In this document: piece after piece, positions 1 through 11,250 of the stretch
Numbering within the stretch: the stretch's first letter is position 1
How the letters are laid out: each line of letters starts with the position of its first letter
NCBI RefSeq assembly: GCF_902713425.1
Contig: NC_081246.1
Coordinates: 437,501-501,500, forward strand
DNA length: 64,000 bases
Direction: 5' to 3'
Source of the DNA: Acipenser ruthenus
Lineage: Eukaryota; Chordata; Actinopteri; Acipenseriformes; Acipenseridae
The notes under the pieces: generated by a model
What the model was told of the DNA's origin: nothing
What the model saw: only the letters and a program-made list of their open reading frames with translations
Databases searched by the model: none
Translations under genes and position numbers: made by a program

Positions 1-403
1 GACAATACCCAAAAACAGCACCCCCCGAAGACCGATTTAGAAAATTCAGTTTATTTTTTTTAAACTGATCAACCTGGGTTAAACGATGTCGATTATGCAC
101 ACCACTCTCTTCCCAGATAAAGAAAACGTCTTTCAGAAGGCGGACAGTGTGCAAAGACATTGCTTCTATTCACCATTCATCAATTTTATGGAACTGCGTA
201 ATACGCTAGGAACGTCAATGTGTCATTTGCTTAGCAACAGGTTTAACAACCACGAACCTAAACAAACCAGCAGCATGGCCTCATTTTTTTAAACAGTTAT
301 TGAGAATAACTAATGCGACTAATGTATGTTAAAACGTTTTTCTGGTGTACAATTATTATTATAGCGACATAAATATGGAACCTTAATCAGGTATCCAGTG
401 TGT
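1..403. other. Unassigned left edge
   Basis: No gene, repeat family or paralogous segment was recognised here. A 68-codon open frame at 86-292 has no domain, splice context or counterpart elsewhere in the window and is probably chance. Confidence 0.4.
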
Positions 404-627
404 TTATTATTTATTTCTTAGCAGATGCCCTTATCCAGGGCGACTTACAAGATATCACATTATTTTTACATACAATTACCCATTTATACAGTTAGGTTTT
501 TACTGGAGCAATCTAGGTAAAGTACCTTGCTCAAGGGTACAACAGCAGTGTCCCCCACTGGGGATTGAACCCACAACCCTCCGGTCAAGAGTCCAGAGCC
601 CTAACCACTACTCCACACTGCTGCCCT
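404..627 (-). mobile_element. SINE-1 (V-SINE-like), full length
   Basis: On the minus strand it has a tRNA-like head (gtggagtagtggttaggg, B-box-like ggttcaatcccc), a conserved core (cttgagcaaggtactttacc) and a tail ending gataagggcatctgctaag plus AT-rich repeats. The tail matches the L2 LINE ends at 7808-8370 and 34590-34945. At least 15 relatives lie in this window; the name SINE-1 is mine. Confidence 0.85.
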
Positions 628-954
628 AAGGGAAAAATGTAAGGAACTTGTAGGCTGAGATTAATTACTGCAGTACACTATAGTCGTATGATGGGGTGGG
701 CAGAAAAAATAAATACAGTGGTATGATAGATATGCGGGCGGTAATGGGTGTACAGTGAAATGTGTTACTTGTCACAATAATAAGACTCAAAATGCATCTC
801 GAGTTCTACGTTGCTGGAATACTAATGTGGGCATCCTTGCTTCAACACATTGAGTTAATGTTAGTATTTGTATCAACACATTCAATGTATCACAGAAACT
901 GAAAATCGATGTGTTTGAGTTATTTTTAATAACCGAAAATAACTGATGTTGCGA
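628..954. other. Unassigned spacer
   Basis: This stretch separates SINE-1 from the first promoter module. I see no open frame, repeat or match to other parts of the window. Confidence 0.35.
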
Positions 955-1160
955 GACTGATTGGCTGGCCTCCCTGTCGAAACCAAAGGCGGGATCCTGG
1001 TGAGAGGAAGCGGTTATGAAACTGGATACTAGAGTCCGCCATGTTGGCTCCTACAGCGCTACGTTTTAGGCGAGCTTACACTGTGCTGGATCCGAAATGG
1101 CGCCGGTTTCGACTTGTTCTGTTCAGTAATGCGCGGGCTCTCTAGGATTTGTAATTCCAC
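955..1160 (+). promoter_or_regulatory. Half copy of the bidirectional ZNF promoter (type-2-facing side)
   Basis: It matches the module at 56260-56420: an inverted CCAAT box (gactgattggct), a GC box (aaggcgggatc), a cgccatgttggctcc motif and a YY1-like ggatccgaaatggcgccgg. The type-1-facing half, with the second CCAAT box and the gcgtcaccagtagtaggcg motif, is missing to the left. No type-1 gene lies upstream within the window, which fits a broken unit. Confidence 0.6.
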
Positions 1161-1318
1161 AGGCTGATGCCCCGCGTGTGAGCGTCGTTGTGTTTGGATG
1201 ATGCTGTAACATTGGATGATTTCTTAACGGGTTGGGCTGTTTGTTTCCTTTTTTCTAAACTGAATTGTCTGAGATAAAGATGCGGTTTATGTGAAACGCA
1301 GGACCTGAAAGCAAAGAA

Positions 1319-1556
1319 GGAGGCTGTGTGGTCCAGTGGTTAAAGAAAAGGGCTTTTAACCAGGAGGTCCCCCGGTTCAAATCCCACCTCAGCCTCTGAT
1401 TCATTGTGTGACCCTGAGCAAGTCACTTCACCTCCTTGTGCTCCGTTTTTCGGGTGAGACATAGTTGTAAGTGACTCTGCAGCTGATGCATAGTTCACAC
1501 ACCCTAGTCTCTGTAAGTCGCCTTGGATAAAGGCGACTACTAAATAAACAAATAAT
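1319..1556 (+). mobile_element. SINE-2 (V-SINE-like)
   Basis: It has a tRNA-like head (ggctgtgtggtccagtggtt), a B box (ggttcaaatcccacc), the core ctgagcaagtcacttcacc and the tail gtaagtcgccttggataaag. It sits inside exon 1 of the type-2 remnant. The name SINE-2 is mine; about eleven copies are in the window. Confidence 0.85.
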
Positions 1557-1629
1557 AAAAAGAAAGAAACGCCTACGAGAGAGAGGTAAACAAAACCGAA
1601 TTCACTTTGATTTTACAGTACAGTACATA

Positions 1630-1887
1630 GGGCAGCAGTGTGGAGTAGTGGTTAGGGCTCTGGACTCTTGACCGGAGGGTTGTGGTTTCAATCCCCAGTG
1701 GGGGACACTGCTGCTGTACCCTTGAGCAAGGTACTTTACCTAGATTGCTCCAGTAAAAACCCAACTGTATAAATGGCTAATTGTATGTAAGATAATGTGA
1801 TATCTGTATAATGTGATATCTTGTAACAATTGTAAGTCGCTCTGGATAACGGCGTCTGCTAAGAAATAAATAATAATAATAAATAAT
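1630..1887 (+). mobile_element. SINE-1, full length
   Basis: The head gggcagcagtgtggagtag, the core ttgagcaaggtactttacc and a tail ending in (AAT)n are all present. It lies in intron 1 of the P1 remnant. Confidence 0.85.
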
Positions 1888-2900
1888 TTCAAAACAGAAA
1901 CACAAAAACAAACACGTTTTATTACACTAACATCCACAGGACAGCACTATAGTAACCATCACAGGTGTGCCGTGTAGAGTTAATAGCAGACCGCATGGAA
2001 TTTAGAACCAACCAATCGGCAATCGGAATTCAGAAGCGGGCATCAGGGATTTTAAAAACAAACAAACAGATCAACTGGATTTTCAAGTATAACAGAATGC
2101 CGGTTTAAGCGTATTTGTCGGAATTATACATGTGCACTAAATGCAGTAAGAGTTATTTACCAATTTGTTTTGGGCTTGCTTCCTTCATCCTCTGTGTCAG
2201 TAAGTGTAAGTGATTATATTGTGATAAAGCATCTGTGTGTTCATTATAATCTGTCATGAATGAAGCACGGAGCCTTTTAACCATTCTGCTCCCGTGCGTC
2301 TTCAGGTAAAGGTTAACACAGTGTAAAACAGTGGGATATGCAGCACTGTGAACAGTGCCTTCTTCACAGTATTAACATTTATTAACCCATGTATCAACCC
2401 TTATTTTAATCGCCATAGGAATGTCAATGTTTTGTGCAGTGAGCAAACTGCATTCCTATCTTTGCCAGCTGTGTGCTTGTCATACAGTAGGATCTTCTGT
2501 AGCTGGAACATCTGCAGATGGAGATGGTAATTGAAGTAATCCACATGGGGTCGTATCAGTCTGTAACACAGCTGCAGAATTGCTTGTCAATAATCTTGAC
2601 ATAAAACTGCTGTTTGTACTCCATGACTTGGTGATGCAGCAGCTGGGGATGAAGTTTCACACTGGAACTTGACAGGTGACTCCTCTACAGGTACTGTCAT
2701 GTGTCTCTACGCCTCAGTCTCTAATGGAATGGCATTGTGAATCGCCTCATCATCAGAAGCCCATGGTTTTTGATACTCTGAATCTGCTTTGCTCATTATA
2801 TGTCTCTCTGTTGCTGCCAACACTGTGCATCAGCGCAACAAGTGCTCAGTACTTAATTGGATCGATTAAGTGCTTAGCAGAAGATACATTTTTTCAATGA

Positions 2901-3536
2901 ATTAATTTAGGGTACAGTTGGAACAAAAACCAGGAGGGACACCGGCCCCCCAGGACCAGGATTGGACACTCCTGAACTACAGCTTTACATTTGAACTGTA
3001 ACGTTACTTTGAACTGCTGTACAAAAACTTGATCTTACAATAAAAAGAAAAACAACAATTATTCTCATTTGCTTTATTGTCCACAAACAATATAGCTGTG
3101 AAGGTAATAAACACAGAAACAGCAGATATATTTGTTTTAATTGCAGTGCTGCAGAAGGAATATACTTAACAAAAGACCTGCATGCACATACTATATATTT
3201 ATAAAGAAACAACAATATTGTATTCCTTATTGGTCGCCTTGCTATAGCAATATAACGCATCCCAACTCTCTTCAAACACAGCCCAGTGTACAGATTTACC
3301 TTCCAAAAATTATTTTGACAAGAGAGGTAAATTGGTAGGTTAGGTTGAGGGGGATCAATAATCCAGTCGCTTATCCACCAGCCACAAACACGCATTGCCA
3401 GTGAACGGACTGAACTGTAGTTTTTTTTCTTATTGAAACCCTGCCAGTGTAATATTTGTCTGGGGAATATCGGGTTTGGCAGAGAGGGGGTTAAATTCCT
3501 CCCTGTCAGAATACATGTGGGAATGTGGCTGGGGCC
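2901..3536. other. Unassigned spacer
   Basis: A 136-codon minus-strand frame (2985-3395) lacks a recognisable domain or splice support. No repeat family was recognised. Confidence 0.35.
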
Positions 3537-3540
3537 TTAA

Positions 3541-4096
3541 CCCTTTGCGGTCCAATTTATTTTCACACACGCAGTTTATTTTAGACGCTCTGTTTAAAAG
3601 TATTTTTTTCACAGTAAAACAGGTTTAAAAGGCACTGCATATCAACAGGACACTCAGTACTGCATCTCCAGCCCCGCCCCACCCCTTGTTCGCTGTATTT
3701 TTCACATACCTCTTCATAGTCGTGCATACCGATAAATCATCTCCTGATCACTCGTTTTATCACCAAACTCCTGAATAATGTGATCCAAGTCATTATTTTA
3801 TTACTAGAACATCTCAAAAAAGCTCTGCAAATGTCTGTGATATTCTCCGAGCGCTGGATGCAGAAGCAGCTATCTTGTTTGTTTATGTCCGTGTTATCGA
3901 TGTGATGACGGGGCTATCTGTATTCATGAGATACACCCCTTTTTTTTCAGCTTCTCTCGGCTCCTATCGGTCTCACTTGGCCATTGAATGGTTTTCTTGG
4001 CTTTTTCCGGAGAAAAAACGACTAGAGACCTGTTTTTTGCGTCTTTTTGATGACGGAAAGGGAAAATTGCGATGTTGGACCTAAGACCGCAAAGGG
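3541..4096. mobile_element. piggyBac-type MITE with TTAA target duplication
   Basis: The ends are inverted: the left begins CCCTTTGCGGTC and the right ends GACCGCAAAGGG. Both are flanked directly by TTAA (3537-3540 and 4097-4100), the hallmark target of piggyBac elements. It is 556 bp with no transposase frame. The same terminal sequence reappears alone near 32440 and 43288. Confidence 0.75.
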
Positions 4097-4100
4097 TTAA

Positions 4101-4457
4101 TTGAATAACTGATGATTTAAAAAGGCAGTTAGGATCCTTTGTGATAGAGAAGGAGTTAGAGGCGAGTGTTTGTGTTTTAAGTGTAGCTTAATTATTCACA
4201 ACCCCTGTGCCCCCAGACAGTACCATTATCCTTTGAGGAAAGGCATATCAACATTCATGTAATCTAAAAATATATTTCAACACCACCACACTCAATTCTG
4301 TTCCTTTTTATATTTATTAATCTGGTTAATTGGTTTTCTCTTGCAGCATTTTAATGAGAATGCAGGAAGGGAACAGGCAACACATCCTCAGAGCAACTGC
4401 AGTGCAGCAGAGCCTTTCCTGCATTTAAAAAGGAGGGTACATTGTGTGCAAGGCTTT
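4101..4457. other. 3' flank of gene A
   Basis: This lies downstream of the gene A stop on the minus strand. It includes a short degenerate continuation of the finger exon next to the stop and AT-rich sequence further left. No clear poly(A) signal was located. Confidence 0.4.
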
Positions 4458-7400
4458 TCAAGAAGTTTTTTCTTGATAAGGTTCCTCTCCTGTGTGAACG
4501 AGCTGATGGATTTTAAGACTTTGGAACAGCGAGAAACTCCTCCCACACTCTGTGCAGTGATAAGGTTTCTCTCCGGTGTGAATGCGCAGGTGTGATTGAA
4601 GATTTCCTAACTGTGTGAATTTCTTCTCGCACTCTGTGCAGTGATAAGGTTTCTCTCCTGTGTGAATGCGCTGATGGATTTTAAGACTTTGTGACCGCGT
4701 GAAACTCCTCCCACAGTCAGTGCAGTGATAAGGTTTCTCTCCTGTGTGAACACGCTGGTGGATTTTAAGCCGTGATAAATGACTGAATCTCTTCCCACAA
4801 TCAGCACAGGACAATGGAGCCCCTCCTGTGTGATTGCCTTTAGCAGCTAGAGAAAAAAAGAGAAGAGACAAAGGTTATTGTACAGCATTCTTACACATTC
4901 ACTCTTCTGCAGGGCTTCCCCTCATAACCATGACCAACTCCTAGAGTGAACTCTGATGAGAATACAGTCAAACCTGCTTAATATCACTCCTGTTAATACC
5001 AGCCTCCTTTTATTATCATCACATTGAAATTTGCCAGGTTGAATATAATGGGTGTCAATAAGGACAAATGCTTGAGAATATCACTTTGATTATCAACACA
5101 CTCCGGTTAATATCACTCACATGTACCAGTCACTGATTTCCACCCACTTAACTCTTTAAGGACCAGGTGTTTTTCAGTGGGGTGCTCTCCCTAAGGACCA
5201 GGTGTTTTTCAGTGGGATGCTCTCCCTAAGGACCAGGTGTTTTTCAGTGGGATGCTCTCCCTAAGGACCAGGTGTTTTTCAGTGGGATGCTCTCCCTAAG
5301 GACCAGGTGTTTTTCAGTGGGATGCTCTCCCTAAGGACCAGGTGTTTTTCAGTGGGATGCTCTCCCTAAGGACCAGGTGTTTTCCAGTGGGGTGCTCTCC
5401 CTAAGGACCAGGTGTTTTTCAGTGGGGTGCTCTCCCTAAGGACCAGGTGTTTTTCAGTGGGATGCTCTCCCTAAGGTTCAGGTGTTTTTCAGTGGGATGC
5501 TCTCCCTAAGGACCAGGTGTTTTTCAGTGGGATGCTCTCCCTAAGGTTCAGGTGTTTTTCAGTGGGATGCTCTCCCTAAGGTTCAGGTGGGATGCTCTCC
5601 CTAAGGACCAGGTGTTTTTCAGTGGGATGCTCTCCCTAAGGTTCAGGTGTTTTTCAGTGGGATGCTCTCCCTAAGGTTCAGGTGTTTTTCAGTGGGATGC
5701 TCTCCCTAAGGACCAGGTGTTTTTTCGCTGTATTTGCCTCTTCCTATAAAAATTCACCAAAAAATCTATTTTTTCCTTTTTTAGAGTAATCTTGGAATTG
5801 GTGTCCTTTTTTTCATAACACTCTGGGGAACATTATAAAGAACTTCAGAAAACCTTTTATCAACACGATATTTGTTTTGTTTCGTTTTTCTTCCACCAAG
5901 TATTATTCTATGACCTGGGGGACCTTCCAATACTTCCTAAAAGTTTTTTTGAAAAATATGTACATTTGGGCAAAATTACAAAAGATACTGTGTCACCCGA
6001 GTGATTGCAGTGCTATAACAAATGTTTATTCTCAGGGTCTTTATAAGCAATAATGGACACTACTCTCGATTATTTTAAAATAAATATTTATAAATAAAAT
6101 ACACAGTGACACACAGAGAAAACATATGTTACTTTCATTTTAAATTAAAAAAACATTCGTTTTTACAGTTTTGCATGTACATACACCTGTTTACACACTA
6201 GTTTCTTTTGAAATGTTTATTTTACATTGAAATGTTTATTATTATTATTATTATTTGTTTATTTAGCAGACGCCTTTATCCAAGGCGACTTACAGAGGCT
6301 AGGGTGTGTGAACTATGCATCAGCTGCAGAGTCACTTACAACAACGTCTCACCCGAAAGACAGAGCACAAGGAGGTGAAGTGACTTGCTCAGGGTCACAC
6401 AATGAGTCAGTGGCTGAGGTGGGATTTGAACCGGGGACCTCCTGGTTACAAGCCCTTTTCTTTAGCCGCTGGACCACACAGTAGTGATTTATATGTGACA
6501 AGTTATAAAATAAACCCTTTTATGTTTAATTGTTAATTTTAATACGGCATTTTGGCTGTGCAGATGTCTGATATGATGTGCCTGAATACAACTTTTGCAT
6601 TGTATCAGATAGTTGTCTTATCAATCCTGATTGTTTTTGCATTTCTACACAAGAGACAGGAATGGACCTGGGAGAGAAATTTCACCTGTGAAAAAAACAA
6701 ATTGCAATCCCCATGTGTGACTGCATTGCTGCCCTCAGCTTTACTCACATGCTGTGCTGCTCGTGGACGGCATCGCTCCTTCCTCCTTTCCATCTGCAGC
6801 TCTTTCCTGAGGGGGGTGATGTTTCCCCTGAATGGACCCCAGCAGAGTGCCCTCTTCTCCAACACTAGAACCAGTGTCTTCAGAGACAGGCTGATTGGGT
6901 TTCACGCAGGAGAGTTCAGGTGGGGACTCATCACAATGGCTAGATTCCATCTTAACTATATTCACAGGATTATTGACTTTATTTTCTTTATAAACTTCCT
7001 CTGTGATGTGATCACACTCCAGTTCCACATCCTCCTTTTTAATGTGCACAGGTTCAAGTTCAGGAACGTCTTTACTGTCAATAATTGTCAGCTCTGTAAT
7101 CTCCATTATTCTTCCACACCACTCCTGATCAGAGATTTCCTCTTTTGTGTAAACAGCTTCTATCACTGGCCCCTCCTCTGCTTCACTGAAAGCACGTCTC
7201 TCTTCAGGATCTGTGTGAAACAAACATGCACAGGTTTTTAACTCTTCCCTTCCTGCACAGGCTTTTCAGAATTCTACTGATGAACACACCAGGGTGACTC
7301 CAAGCTGACCTCATTCTAGGGGGGGGGGGGGCGATTGCTCAACCCAATAAGAAAATCACAGACATTGATGCCATAGAGAGACTCTTACACATCCGGATTT

Positions 7401-7768
7401 CAAGTGTGTCCCCAACGATTACCAGGAAAGTCACAGTTTACCCAGGAGCAGTGGTCAGACATTGCTAATTTCTGAAGTGTTCGGGGATGCCTGCAAACTT
7501 GGGGTTAATTATAAAATTACAATTACCATTCCAATTCCAGCAGAATTCTTTGCTGAAATTCCAATTGCAATTAAATGCTATTTTGTTCAACGACAATTAT
7601 GAGGCAGTAATTACACTTTTACACTATAAAGTAATTAAAAACTACTCCACGCATGAACATGTTTACTCCATGTATGTTAAATAACTGAGCAACAATCACA
7701 GTTACATACAGAAACTAGCTTTAAATCACCTCTCAAGACCCACCTGTTTTCTCTGCTATTAGCTGCTG

Positions 7769-7807
<39 letters not shown>

Positions 7808-9452
7808 GCATGCACTAGAAGACTAGCTCTACCTCCGCTACGCTCCCCTGCCTCCAGAGCCCGCTCCTTCTCCACCCTTGCTCCGCAGTGGTGGAATGAC
7901 CTTCCTACAGATGTCAGGACTGCCCAGTCCCTGACCACATTCCGGCGCCTCCTTAAGACTCACCTCTTCAGACAGCACCTGTAGAACTCCTCTGTTTGTA
8001 TCCTGGGACACTATCACCCTTCATGTAAATGTGCTTTATTTTGCTCTTATCTGCCCCCTATTTTACTGCATTTAATCCTGTACTTCAGAATACTGTAATC
8101 TGCCAAGTGTTTAACCTGTAGTACTTTGTATCTAATCATATCCTGATGTAACTATCACTATTTAATCATATCCTGATGTAACTATCACTATTATCTACTG
8201 TATTATTGAATTGTGGTTTGTCACACTTGTACTTTGCTTGAACAAAAGTTATTGTATTTCTTGCTCTTATTGTATTACTTGTATTGTAACACTTGAAATG
8301 TATTTGCTTACGATTGTAAGTCGCCCTGGATAAGGGCGTCTGCTAAGAAATAAATAATAATAATAATAATATTAGTTAATTTAGCAGACGCCTTTATCCA
8401 AGGCGACTTACAGAGACTAGGGTGTGTGAACTATGCATCAGCTGCAGAGTCACTTACAACTACGTCTCGCCCGAAAGACGGAGCACAAGGAGGTGAAGTG
8501 ACTTGCTCAGGGTCACACAATGAGTCAGTGGCTGAGGTGGGATTTGAACCGGGGGACCTCCTGGTTACAAGCCCTTTTCTTTAACCACTGGACCACACAG
8601 CCTCCTTTGTTGCTACTATTTCATGTATTATGCATTTCCCTGTATTTAAAGTATTATGGATTTTCTTGTTGTTACTGCATCTTGTAAAGCGCTTTGTGAT
8701 GGTGGTCCACTATGAAAGGCGCTATATAAAATAAAGACTGATCGATTTTATTTCAAACGGGGTCACTAACAGTGGTGAAAATACTATTGAAAAGAATAAT
8801 GATCGTGTGACAGATAAATGCGTAATTGAACTGTAATTCGATCAATTACATGGTCTCATTATAGCTGAATTACAATTACACAGGGGTGTAAACGTTGCAA
8901 TGACATTGTAATTGCATTACAAATTGGACAAGTGCCGTTGTAATTTGACCCCAGGTCTGTGTTCAGGGTCTATATTTGATACAATGTGATAAAGGTATCT
9001 TCAAAGCAGAGAAAGCAAACCTATTACTTTGAAATAGACATTACACAATAATTAAAAGACATATGTACATTTTTTTTTTTGGAGATAGTTTTTAAATCTA
9101 ATAATTTAAACTTACATTTAACTCTGGTGAATAATCCCTGGTTCTCGTTCCTCTGAAAGTCGTGTTCATTGCAGTCGGGGTTCATGTTTCTGAGAGGTTG
9201 TTTAATGTCTGCATCTGCAGCGTTCATGCATTCCCGCACTGCTTTCAACTCGCTCTCTGATATTTCCAATCTCAGCTTCAGACTTTCATTCTCTTTCTCC
9301 TTTCCAGCCATTTCCATTCGGAATTCAGTGAATTTGCCGCCGACAACTTTTGTGATTTGGCACAAGACGGTGTCTACAGCCGCTTTCACTGCGTGCTCGA
9401 TGGTAGAGGCGAGTTCGTCTTGAAAGAACGACACGGAGACGCTGACGTCCAT
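4458..9452 (-). CDS. Gene A: C2H2 zinc-finger protein, 395 aa, three exons
   Basis: Exons, in order of translation, are 9452-9116 (337 bp), 7210-6749 (462 bp) and 4846-4458 (389 bp). The total of 1188 bp is divisible by three, and both introns are phase 1 with GT-AG ends. Exon 1 encodes a fish-type N-terminal coiled-coil module ([17 protein letters not shown]..., heptad-rich through about residue 90). Exon 2 is an acidic linker with LEPVHIKKE and LECDHITEE units. Exon 3 has four C2H2 fingers joined by TGEKPYHC linkers, with helix residues (-1,2,3,6) H/S/R/I, R/Q/S/I, Q/G/N/S and L/Q/S/I, then stops after [11 protein letters not shown]. It is probably a nuclear DNA-binding regulator; its target is unknown. 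It shares a promoter with the dead type-2 arm at 10.1 kb. The ATG was chosen because it aligns across all four paralogs. Confidence 0.85.
5161..5728. repeat. 35-bp minisatellite in gene A intron 2
   Basis: About 16 units of a 35-bp repeat (core gaccaggtgtttttcagtgg) vary mainly between gacc and gttc at the unit start and ggg/gga inside. One unit, near 5581, is shortened. The paralogous intron in gene E (near 52440) lacks it, so the array arose after those genes separated. Confidence 0.9.
5729..6237. other. Gene A intron 2, AT-rich
   Basis: This is intronic sequence between the minisatellite and a SINE-2. No exon-like frame or known repeat was recognised. Confidence 0.35.
6238..6481 (-). mobile_element. 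SINE-2 in gene A intron 2
   Basis: On the minus strand it runs from the tRNA-like head (ctgtgtggtccagcggc) to the tail gtcgccttggataaaggcg and a short (AAT)n. Confidence 0.85.
7808..8370 (+). mobile_element. L2-clade LINE 3' end
   Basis: The left part still encodes an L2-like C-terminus (fragments such as [11 protein letters not shown] and [13 protein letters not shown]). The right part is untranslated and ends gtaagtcgccctggataagg plus gcgtctgctaag and (AAT)n. That ending is the same as the SINE-1 tail, which makes this LINE family the likely source of the SINE-1 replication machinery. Confidence 0.65.
8372..8605 (-). mobile_element. SINE-2 next to the L2 tail
   Basis: A complete minus-strand copy runs from head (ggaggctgtgtggtccagtgg) to tail. 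It abuts the (AAT)n of the L2 fragment, so it probably landed in that microsatellite. Confidence 0.85.
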
Positions 9453-9949
9453 CTTCACAGAATTCCCATTCATATATAATAATATAAAAATGAAGATATA
9501 GCGCCTTTCATAGTAGCCCACAATCACAACGCGTTTTTACAGAGGCAGGCTGTAAACTGCGCATTATACGCAGAGTCACTTACAATAGGACACTGATTAA
9601 CATTTTATCCGCAGACTGCCAAAAAAAAACACTCAAACAAAACAGGCTCGTCTTAAGGAGCAACTTTAGTTTTTCAGTATCCTGCCGAATTTAACTTCTC
9701 AGTAGATATGGCTGACACGCTGCACTCAGTCCGATCTTGAATTAAACAGAAAAGCGACTCATTGCTTCAGAACTCCATGCAGGCAATACATGAGCAACAA
9801 ACTGATACATTACTTTAAAAAATAATAATAAAAAAAGCACTTTAACCCAAACTGATCAGCGTAAAAAACAGATAACCGAATGCCTTAAAATATCTCTCTT
9901 CAGCGTGAACAAAGACAACATGTTTCTTTCCTTCCTTCCTTAAAATGAT

Positions 9950-10106
9950 AGCGTCACCAGTAGTAGGCGTGTCTGGTTGGAACCGTCGCGTGTTATTGGC
10001 TCTTACCGCAGTGTTCGAGGCTGATTGGCTGTCCTGCCTGTCGAAGCCAAGGGCGGGATCTTGAGAAGACGAGAATGAAACTGGATACCGGTGTTCGCCA
10101 TGTTTT
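9950..10106. promoter_or_regulatory. Bidirectional ZNF promoter module (gene A / P2)
   Basis: The module holds gcgtcaccagtagtaggcg (9954-9972), two inverted CCAAT boxes (ttattggctc near 9994 and gctgattggct near 10020), a GC box (gggcggg near 10051) and gttcgccatgtt. Gene A reads leftward from it, and the decayed type-2 arm P2 reads rightward. The same order of motifs occurs at 56.2 kb and, inverted, at 27.6 kb. No TATA box is evident. Confidence 0.65.
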
Positions 10107-10165
10107 ATTATACAAGCTTACACTGTGTTAGGCTGTGTTTTGTGATCTGTGGCCCGAGGCATGCA

Positions 10166-11250
10166 GAGTGCTGTCCCGAGGACAGTGAGCCTTGTGTCCT
10201 GTGCTGTCCCGAGGACAGTGAGTCTTGTGTCCTGTGCTGTCCTGGCTGTGCTGAGTCTTGTGTCCTGTGCTGTCCCGAGGACAGTGAGTCTTGTGTCCTG
10301 TGCTGTCCTGGCTGTGCTGAGTCTTGTGTCCTGTGCTGTCCCGAGGACAGTGAGTCTTGTGTCCTGTGCTGTCCTGACGAGTCTAGTGTCCTGTGCTGTC
10401 CTGGCTGTGCTGAGTCTCGTGTCCTGTGCTGTCCTGGCTGTGCTGAGTCTTGTGTCCTGTGCTGTCCTGGCTGTGCTGAGTCTTGTGTCCTGTGCTGTCC
10501 TGGCTGTACTGAGTCTTGTGTCCTGTGCTGTCCTGACTGTGCTGAGTCTTGTGCCCTGTGCTGTCCTGGCTGTGCTGAGTCTTGTGTCCTGTGCTGTCCT
10601 GGCTGTGCTGAGTCTTGTGTCCTGTGCTGTCCTGGCTGTGCTGAGTCTTGTGTCCTGTGCTGTCCTGGCTGTGCTGAGTCTTGTGTCCTGTGCTGTCCTG
10701 GCTGTGCTGAGTCTTGTGTCCTGTGCTGTCTTGACTGTGCTGAGTCTTGTGTCCTGTGCTGTCCTGGCTGTGCTGAGTCTTGTGTCCTGTGCTGTCCTGA
10801 CTGTGCTGAGTCTTGTGTCCTGTGCTGTCCTGGCTGTGCTGAGTCTTGTCTCCTGTCTGTGCTGAGTCTTGTGTCCTGTGCTGTCCTGGCTGTGCTGAGT
10901 CTTGTGTCCTGTGCTGTCCTGGCTGTGCTGAGTCTTGTGTCCTGTGCTGTCCTGGCTGTGCTGAGTCTTGTCTCCTGTCTGTGCTGAGTCTTGTGTCCTG
11001 TGCTGTCCTGACTGTGCTGAGTCTTGTGTCCTGTGCTGTCCTGACTGTGCTGAGTCTTGTGTCCTGTGCTGTCCTGGCTGTGCTGAGTCTCGTGTCCTGT
11101 GCTGTCCTGGCTGTGCTGAGTCTTGTGTCCTGTGCTGTCCTGATTGTGCTGAGTCTTGTGTCCTGTGCTGTCCTCACTGTGCTGAGTTTTGTGTCCTGTG
11201 CTGTCCTGACTGTGCTGAGTCTTGTGTCCTGTGCTGTCCTGAGTCTTGTG
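10166..11250. repeat. 33-bp minisatellite beside the promoter
   Basis: About 33 units of a 33-bp repeat (core ctgtgctgagtcttgtgtcc) lie here. Early units alternate with a gtcccgaggacagtgagtc variant. Because 33 is a multiple of three, long frames stay open on both strands, including a plus-strand frame with an 11-residue CAESCVLCCPG repeat. A few inverted units of the same family lie at 23995-24180. Confidence 0.9.

Larger units (their letters stand above)
1161..2900 (+). pseudogene. Remnant of a type-2 ZNF arm (copy P1)
   Basis: Downstream of the promoter half, 1230-1318 aligns with the leader and exon 1 of the arm at 56537. The initiator reads GTGAAACGC where other copies have ATGAAACG, and a SINE-2 (1319-1556) splits the exon, whose end (acgagagagaggtaaac) resumes near 1575. 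Further on, 2258-2340 resembles 26686-26770, and 2510-2840 resembles the intron at 59300-59500. The acidic and finger exons were not found. This is a decayed copy with no coding capacity. Confidence 0.6.
7695..8745 (+). mobile_element. LINE 3' end split by later insertions
   Basis: The outer pieces (about 7695-7768 and 8612-8745) read as one LINE tail. The left encodes an RT-like end (NHLSRPTCF), and the right ends gtggtccactatgaaaggcg with ctatataaaataaag. Between them sit a second LINE tail (7808-8370) and a SINE-2 (8372-8605). A related tail occurs at 57445-57480. Confidence 0.5.

Noticed and set aside
2985-3395. 136-codon minus-strand frame
   Set aside because: No domain, no splice context and no copy elsewhere; overlapping plus-strand frames are equally open.
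6552-7241. 229-codon plus-strand open frame
   Set aside because: It is the antisense of gene A exon 2. Similar antisense frames occur opposite the same exon in genes B and C.
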